From Immundisolibacter sp. (GTDB lineage: Bacteria; Pseudomonadota; Gammaproteobacteria; Immundisolibacterales; Immundisolibacteraceae): a stretch of 13,346 nucleotides of DNA. Both the position numbers and the translations under genes were made by a program. The notes below the pieces were generated by a model. That model made no database searches. It was not told the DNA's origin and saw only the letters and a list, made by a program, of their open reading frames with translations. The stretch covers positions 1-13,346 of the forward strand of contig NZ_JBFIII010000085.1 in the NCBI RefSeq assembly GCF_041601295.1, written 5' to 3'. Shown piece by piece: positions 7,212-13,346 of the stretch (position 1 is the first letter of the stretch; every line of letters starts with the position of its first letter).

Positions 7212-8342
7212 TCAGCCGCCGGCCGCCATGAAGCGGTCCAGCGGCTGACCGTGATCCGCGAACCACTGCGGCAGCATGGTCAGGCGTTTGAAGTAATGGG
7301 CCACGTCGAGCTCGTCGGTCACCCCGATGCCACCGTGCAGCTGCACCGCCGTCTGACCGACCAGACGTCCCGCGTCGGCACAGAACTGGCGCGCCGCCGC
7401 CACCAGGCGCTGACGTTCGGGCACCGCCGCCTCGGCGTTCAGCGCCGCGGCCAGAGTCAGCGAACGCGCCTGTTCGGCGGCCATGTACATGTCGACCAAG
7501 GCGTGCTGCAGCACCTGGAACTCGCCAAGCTTGCGCCCGAACTGCTCGCGCGTGCGCAGGTACTCGGCGGTGCGATCGATCAGCGCCTGCATGCAGCCGA
7601 GCGCCTCGGCACAGCCGGCAATACCGGCCAGGTCGAGCAAGCTATCGAGCAGCCCGTAGCCGCCCACGGGGTCACCCAGAAGCGCCTCGTCGGGCAGTTC
7701 GACCTGCTCCAGCGTGACTTCCGCCGCGCGCAGACCATCCACCGTGGCATAGCCGCGGCGACTGACCCCCGGCGCCCCCGCCGGCACCAGAAACAGGCCA
7801 ATGCCACCGGTGGCGTCAACCGCGCCATGGCTGCGTGCGCTGACCACCAGGGTGTCGGCGCTGGCACCATGCAGCACAACCGTCTTGTGACCGGTCAACT
7901 GCCAACCACCGCCGACGCGCTTGGCGATGGTGGCAACGTGCGGTGCAGCCTGGCGCCCGCCGACCTCAAGACTTGCCAGCGCAAGCTTGTGGTCACCCGC
8001 GATTACCTTGGGCAGGATCGCCTGCTGCTGGGCGGCCGTGCCCGCGTGCTGCACGGCTAGCCCGCCCAGCACCGTGGCCAGATAGGGTTCAACCACCAGG
8101 CCGTGCCCAAAGACCTCGAACAGCAACGCCATATCTGGCGCCGTGCCACCGAAACCACCAATCTCCTCGCTGAACGGCAGACCGAGCCAGCCCAGTTCGG
8201 CAAAGGTCTGCCAATGGGCTTCGCTGTAGCCAGGCGTGACGGTGATCAGGGACCGCCGTTGCTCGAAACCGTAATCGCGCGCGATGAAGCGCTCGGCCTG
8301 TTCCTTCAAAAGCTGCTGAAACTCGGACAATGCAAAGTCCAT
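7212..8342 (-). CDS. Acyl-CoA dehydrogenase, small-subunit type (PimD-like)
   Basis: A 376-residue flavoprotein-family acyl-CoA dehydrogenase. Visible parts are an N-terminal helical domain (about 1-115, with LGWLGLPFSEEIGGFGGT at 50-67), a middle beta domain (about 118-225) and a C-terminal helical domain. The last contains YLRTREQFGRKLGEFQVLQH at 261-280 and QLHGGIGVTDELDVAHYFKR at 334-352. The middle domain has EVGGRQAAP where FAD-binding family members have E-x-G-S-D, so flavin contacts there look degenerate. No Glu is seen at the MCAD-type catalytic site. By eye alignment the isovaleryl-CoA-dehydrogenase-type site is occupied by Ala239. This fits the non-catalytic partner in heteromeric dehydrogenases such as PimC/PimD or the steroid-degrading FadE pairs. 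The start ATG has GGAAG eight bases upstream. The substrate is unknown; a cyclic, branched or dicarboxylic acyl-CoA is a guess. Confidence 0.88.
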   Translation of the reverse strand: MDFALSEFQQLLKEQAERFIARDYGFEQRRSLITVTPGYSEAHWQTFAELGWLGLPFSEEIGGFGGTAPDMALLFEVFGHGLVVEPYLATVLGGLAVQHAGTAAQQQAILPKVIAGDHKLALASLEVGGRQAAPHVATIAKRVGGGWQLTGHKTVVLHGASADTLVVSARSHGAVDATGGIGLFLVPAGAPGVSRRGYATVDGLRAAEVTLEQVELPDEALLGDPVGGYGLLDSLLDLAGIAGCAEALGCMQALIDRTAEYLRTREQFGRKLGEFQVLQHALVDMYMAAEQARSLTLAAALNAEAAVPERQRLVAAARQFCADAGRLVGQTAVQLHGGIGVTDELDVAHYFKRLTMLPQWFADHGQPLDRFMAAGG

Positions 8343-8364
8343 GACTGATGCTTCCGTTTGATGC

Positions 8365-8481
8365 GCCTGAAAATTCCGTCCCTGGAATTTTCAGGCTCGC
8401 TTGCGGCGCGGTACACGCCCGTGCCGCGCTCCGCCGATCAAGGACTCGCGTCCTTGATCGCGCAGGGGCATGCTGCCCCTG
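8365..8481. repeat. Array of four consecutive hairpins between the two acyl-CoA dehydrogenase genes
   Basis: Four inverted repeats follow one another almost without spacers. H1, 8365-8377 with 8384-8396, has 13 perfect base pairs and a six-base loop. H2, 8406-8414 with 8421-8429, has nine pairs with one G-T wobble. H3, 8435-8445 with 8450-8460, has 11 perfect pairs and a four-base loop. H4, 8463-8470 with 8474-8481, has eight perfect pairs around TGC. On the mRNA strand (minus) the H3 loop is GCGA, a GNRA tetraloop. Together they cover about 110 of the 167 bases between the genes. None is followed by a T run on either strand, so classic terminators are unlikely. A dispersed repeat element, or an mRNA element that sets the ratio of the two subunits, are the main options. 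Confidence 0.75.
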
Positions 8482-8509
8482 ACCCGCACCGACTGAATCG
8501 GCGCTGCCG

Positions 8510-9691
8510 TCACAGGCCGAACACCGCCTTGGCCAGGATGTTTTTCTGGATTTCGTTCGTTCCGCCGTAGATCGACGTCTTGCGCGTATCGAAGTAGCTC
8601 GCCGCCAGCGGCGCGGCATAGTCGGGGCCAATCGGCGCGTCATCCCAGCCGTGCTTGAGCACCCCGGCGTCGTAAGGCAAGGCATAGGGCCCGACCGCCT
8701 CCATCAGCAGCTCGGTAATGGCCTGCTGGATCTGTGTGCCGCGAATCTTGAGCACGGACGCCTGTGGCCCCGGAGCGTGGCCGGCGCTGTCCTCCCACAA
8801 GGCCCGCAGGTCAGTGTATTCAAGCGCCAGCAGATCGATCTCAAGCCGCGCCACCTGGTCACAGAAACGCCGGTCGTCTTGCAAGCCCCGGTCTGCGGCG
8901 ATGCGTTTCAGGCGCCGCATCTGCTGCTTGGAGCGCGCCACGCCGGCGATGTTGCTGCGCTCGTGACCAAGCAGGAACTTGGCGATGGTCCAGCCCTTGC
9001 CCTCGCCGCCGACCAGGCAGTCGACCGGCACCAACACATCCTCCAGAAACACCTGGTTGACCACGTGCAAGCCGTCGACGGTAACGATCGGCCGCACGCT
9101 CACGCCCGGACTGGTCATATCGATCAGCAGGAATGAGATGCCCTCCTGCTTCTTGCCGCCACTGCCGGTGCGTACCAGCGCGAACATCCAGTCCGCATAG
9201 TGTGCATAGGTGGTCCACATCTTGGAGCCGCTGACCCGATAACCGCCATCGACTGGCTCGGCCCGCGTGCGCAGCGAGGCCAGGTCAGAGCCCGCGCCAG
9301 GCTCCGAGTAACCCTGGCACCACCAGTCCTCGGAGGCCAGGATGCGCGGCAGGAAACGCTGCTGCTGAGCCGGGCTGCCGAAGGTCATCAACACCGGTGC
9401 CAGCATCTTCAGGCCAAACGGCATGACGCGTGGCGTGTCGGCGGCCGCCAGCTCGTCTTCGAAGATATAACGCCGCGTGGCCGACCAGGCACCGCCGCCG
9501 TGCTCCACCGGCCAGGAAGGTGCGGCCCAGCCCTTGCGATAAAGCAGGCGCTGAAATGTCACGTAATCGTCCTTGCCAAGGGCAAGCCCGAGTTCCACCT
9601 TGCGGCGAATCTCGGCCGGGTATTCGGTGGCCAGAAACTGGCGCACCTCCAGGCGAAAGGCTTCGTCCTCGGGCGAGAAATCCAGATCCAT
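8510..9691 (-). CDS. Acyl-CoA dehydrogenase, large-subunit type (PimC-like)
   Basis: A 393-residue acyl-CoA dehydrogenase that oxidises acyl-CoA to trans-2-enoyl-CoA with FAD. The N-terminal helical domain spans about 1-120. The middle domain has the FAD and substrate loop WWCQGYSEPGAGSDLASL (123-140) and YRVSGSKMWTTYAHYADW (151-168). The C-terminal domain ends in KTSIYGGTNEIQKNILAK (371-388). The MCAD-type catalytic position (IYEGT) is Gly376 here. Glu244 in LLGHERSNIAG falls at the helix-G position used by isovaleryl-CoA dehydrogenase and is the candidate base. The start at 9691 is well supported: AGGAGG (9698-9703) lies six bases upstream and the protein begins MDLDFSPEDEAF as family members do. 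The frame open to 9880 upstream is arginine-rich shadow. The smaller partner follows 167 bases downstream. Confidence 0.92.
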   Translation of the reverse strand: MDLDFSPEDEAFRLEVRQFLATEYPAEIRRKVELGLALGKDDYVTFQRLLYRKGWAAPSWPVEHGGGAWSATRRYIFEDELAAADTPRVMPFGLKMLAPVLMTFGSPAQQQRFLPRILASEDWWCQGYSEPGAGSDLASLRTRAEPVDGGYRVSGSKMWTTYAHYADWMFALVRTGSGGKKQEGISFLLIDMTSPGVSVRPIVTVDGLHVVNQVFLEDVLVPVDCLVGGEGKGWTIAKFLLGHERSNIAGVARSKQQMRRLKRIAADRGLQDDRRFCDQVARLEIDLLALEYTDLRALWEDSAGHAPGPQASVLKIRGTQIQQAITELLMEAVGPYALPYDAGVLKHGWDDAPIGPDYAAPLAASYFDTRKTSIYGGTNEIQKNILAKAVFGL

Positions 9692-9747
9692 GCCGCTCCT
9701 CCTGCGGTGAGTGCACGCGACTGCGCCGGCCGCTGCCGAATTGTAGT

Positions 9748-9761
9748 GGCTGGGGCGCCCC

Positions 9762-9767
<6 letters not shown>
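9748..9767 (-). other. Stem-loop overlapping the hrpB stop codon
   Basis: GGCTG at 9748-9752 pairs with CAGCC at 9763-9767. Inner G/C pairs extend this to an eight-base stem with one wobble, containing the perfect palindrome GGGGCGCCCC (9752-9761). The hrpB stop codon lies inside the stem. No T run follows on the minus strand, so intrinsic termination is doubtful. It may separate hrpB from the dehydrogenase transcript or merely reflect high GC. The rest of the 70-base gap to the large dehydrogenase gene holds only that gene's ribosome binding site. Confidence 0.35.
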
Positions 9768-12233
<2,466 letters not shown>

Positions 12234-12264
12234 CCGGCAATCCTAACAAGCGCCTGCGAGCCGG

Positions 12265-12293
12265 TTGACACAGCCCCCGCCCTCGCGCACATT
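12265..12293 (+). promoter_or_regulatory. Candidate promoter of the XylM-like gene
   Basis: A perfect -35 hexamer TTGACA (12265-12270) is followed, after exactly 17 bases, by CACATT (12288-12293), which matches only three of six -10 positions. Transcription would start near 12300, leaving a leader of about 55 bases. A full -35 with a poor -10 is typical of promoters that need an activator. That part is inference. It lies in the 122-base divergent region shared with hrpB, for which no convincing promoter is seen. Confidence 0.4.
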
Positions 12294-12303
12294 GCCGAAC
12301 GCT

Positions 12304-12320
12304 CGATCAGGACCGATCAG
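12304..12320 (+). promoter_or_regulatory. Direct repeat in the XylM-like gene leader, possible operator
   Basis: CGATCAG occurs at 12304-12310 and again at 12314-12320, a period of ten bases, or about one helical turn. It lies just downstream of the expected transcription start. Such phased repeats can bind a repressor. No regulator gene is in the window, so this remains a pattern only. Confidence 0.25.
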
Positions 12321-12355
12321 CGCCCTCACATCCTCAAGAGGCTGGAGACAAGGTC

Positions 12356-13346
12356 ATGGACTACCTGCGTTATTACCTCAACTGCCTGCTGCCGCTGGCG
12401 GCCATTGCCGGCTTTCTGCTGGGCGACCAGTGGGTGTGGCTGGGCATAGCCACCCTGCCGCTGCTGCTGATCGCCGACACGCTGTCGCCGCAGGATTACG
12501 CGCCGCGCAAGGTCAAGAACGGCGCCCTGGCGGACGTGGTGATTTACGTGCAGACGCTGCTGGTGCTTGCCACGTTCGTCGCCTTTGCCTGGCGCGCACA
12601 TGTCGGTTTTGATCCGGCCATGGGCGCGCTCGAACCCTGGATTGCCAGCGCCGTGGTGCTGATCTGGGTCGGCCTGATCGCCAACGTCGGCTCTGCGCAC
12701 GAGCTGATGCACCGCCACAACCCGCTGGCCGCCTTCATCGGCAAGCTGGGCTTCGGCATCATCGGCGCACCGAACCGCGACATCTCGCACACGGTGTCGC
12801 ACCATCTGTACTTCGACACGGCGCGCGACTACGACACCGGCCAGCGGGGCGAGTCGGTGTACCGCTTCGTGCCGCGCTGCATCTGGGGCAACACCCTGGA
12901 CGAAATCGAATTCGAGCGGCGGCGCCTGGCCGCCCAGGGCCACGGCCTGTGGCACTGGCGCAGCCGCATCCTGTGGTCGGGGCCGATTCTGCTGGCGCTG
13001 CTGGCGGTGATGTACCTGGCCGGCGGCGTGCCGGCCATGCTGGTGCAATTGGTAGCCATGGTCGGCGGGCGCATCCTGGGCGAGGCGCTCAACTACTTGC
13101 AGCACTTTGGCCTGTTACGGGTGCCCGGCCGGGCCATCGAGGACCGCCACACCTGGAACCATCTGTCGGCAATCACGCGCATTCTGGGCCTCGAAATCAC
13201 CAACCACGTCGAGCACCACCAGGACCCGGACCGGCCGTACTACGCTCTGAAACCCCGCCCGAACGGCCCGCAGATGCGCAACATCCTGCTGTGGGGCATC
13301 GCGGCGTTTTTCCCGCCGATCTGGAACCGCTTTATCCAGCCGCGCC
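12356..13346 (+). CDS. xylM: XylM-like (AlkB-family) membrane di-iron hydroxylase, cut by window end
   Basis: 330 residues are seen and the 3' end lies beyond the window. The protein resembles the hydroxylase subunit of xylene/toluene monooxygenase, which hydroxylates methyl groups of arenes using two irons held by histidines and electrons from a reductase (XylA). Histidine clusters are HELMHRH (115-121), HTVSHH (145-150), NYLQHFG (246-252) and NHVEHH (283-288). The N-terminus MDYLRYYL, WVWLG (26-30), APNRDISHTVSHHLYFDT (138-155) and LEITNHVEHH match XylM as I remember it better than AlkB. In the third cluster the Tyr of the AlkB/XylM HYG motif is Phe. Membrane segments lie at about 9-23, 27-41, 61-78, 96-112 and 207-236. 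GGAG (12344-12347) lies eight bases before the ATG. An alkane or other alkyl-aromatic substrate is equally possible. Confidence 0.88.
   Translation, partial: MDYLRYYLNCLLPLAAIAGFLLGDQWVWLGIATLPLLLIADTLSPQDYAPRKVKNGALADVVIYVQTLLVLATFVAFAWRAHVGFDPAMGALEPWIASAVVLIWVGLIANVGSAHELMHRHNPLAAFIGKLGFGIIGAPNRDISHTVSHHLYFDTARDYDTGQRGESVYRFVPRCIWGNTLDEIEFERRRLAAQGHGLWHWRSRILWSGPILLALLAVMYLAGGVPAMLVQLVAMVGGRILGEALNYLQHFGLLRVPGRAIEDRHTWNHLSAITRILGLEITNHVEHHQDPDRPYYALKPRPNGPQMRNILLWGIAAFFPPIWNRFIQPR

Noticed and set aside
7191..8060. A 289-codon plus-strand frame antisense to the small acyl-CoA dehydrogenase
   Set aside because: No recognisable motif and shadow composition; the opposite strand encodes a full-length family member.
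8365..8396. The 13-base-pair hairpin as a Rho-independent terminator
   Set aside because: No T run follows on either strand. It is one of four similar hairpins, so a shared non-terminator role or a repeat element is more likely.
8365..8481. CRISPR array or insertion-sequence ends as an explanation of the hairpin cluster
   Set aside because: The four stems differ in sequence, there is no direct repeat with regular spacers, and no transposase or target-site duplication is seen.
12326..13105. A 259-codon minus-strand frame opposite the XylM-like gene
   Set aside because: Gln/His/Arg-rich shadow. The plus strand is open to the window end and carries four histidine clusters in the right order.
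12356..13346. Classic alkane 1-monooxygenase AlkB
   Set aside because: The second cluster lacks the EHxxGHH form and the third the LQRHSDHH form. The N-terminus and the PNRDISH region fit XylM better, though the families are related.

Overview
This is a GC-rich, densely coded window that reads as proteobacterial chromosome, most likely gammaproteobacterial. The pointers are an HrpB-type helicase, a fused MrpA/MrpB antiporter subunit, GTAG-type REP palindromes and a XylM-like hydrocarbon hydroxylase. This placement is inference. No rRNA or tRNA gene and no species marker is visible. Nearly everything is on the minus strand; only the last gene and a short gene relic at the left end are on plus.

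Layout, left to right. (1) Positions 1-260 hold two decayed gene pieces back to back: a frameshifted minus-strand fragment resembling an ArsB/NhaD-superfamily sodium:proton antiporter, and a frameshifted plus-strand fragment of an enoyl-CoA hydratase. (2) Positions 319-6022 (minus) hold a complete group-2 Mrp/Mnh/Pha monovalent cation:proton antiporter operon in the order mrpA(AB fused)-C-D-E-F-G. Every junction overlaps by one or four bases. (3) Positions 6023-6269 carry a candidate operon promoter, direct repeats and a REP-like composite palindrome. (4) Positions 6270-7184 (minus) encode an EamA/DMT-family permease. (5) Positions 7212-9691 (minus) encode two unlike acyl-CoA dehydrogenases resembling the large and small subunits of heteromeric (PimC/PimD-like) enzymes. 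The 167-base gap between them is mostly filled by four consecutive hairpins. (6) Positions 9762-12233 (minus) encode the DEAH-box helicase HrpB. (7) A divergent intergenic region leads to a plus-strand XylM-like membrane di-iron hydroxylase at 12356 that runs off the right edge.

How the genes fit together: the Mrp complex is a housekeeping or stress module for sodium and pH homeostasis. The two acyl-CoA dehydrogenases, the enoyl-CoA hydratase relic and the XylM-like hydroxylase suggest catabolism of hydrocarbons or of aromatic or cyclic acids. HrpB lies between the two metabolic parts. Whether hydroxylase and dehydrogenases serve one pathway cannot be told from this window. No clearly new defence or mobile system is visible. 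The items most worth a second look are the four-hairpin spacer between the dehydrogenase genes, the gene-graveyard junction at the left end, the XylM-like gene and its upstream repeats, and the apparent loss of the catalytic base in one dehydrogenase subunit.
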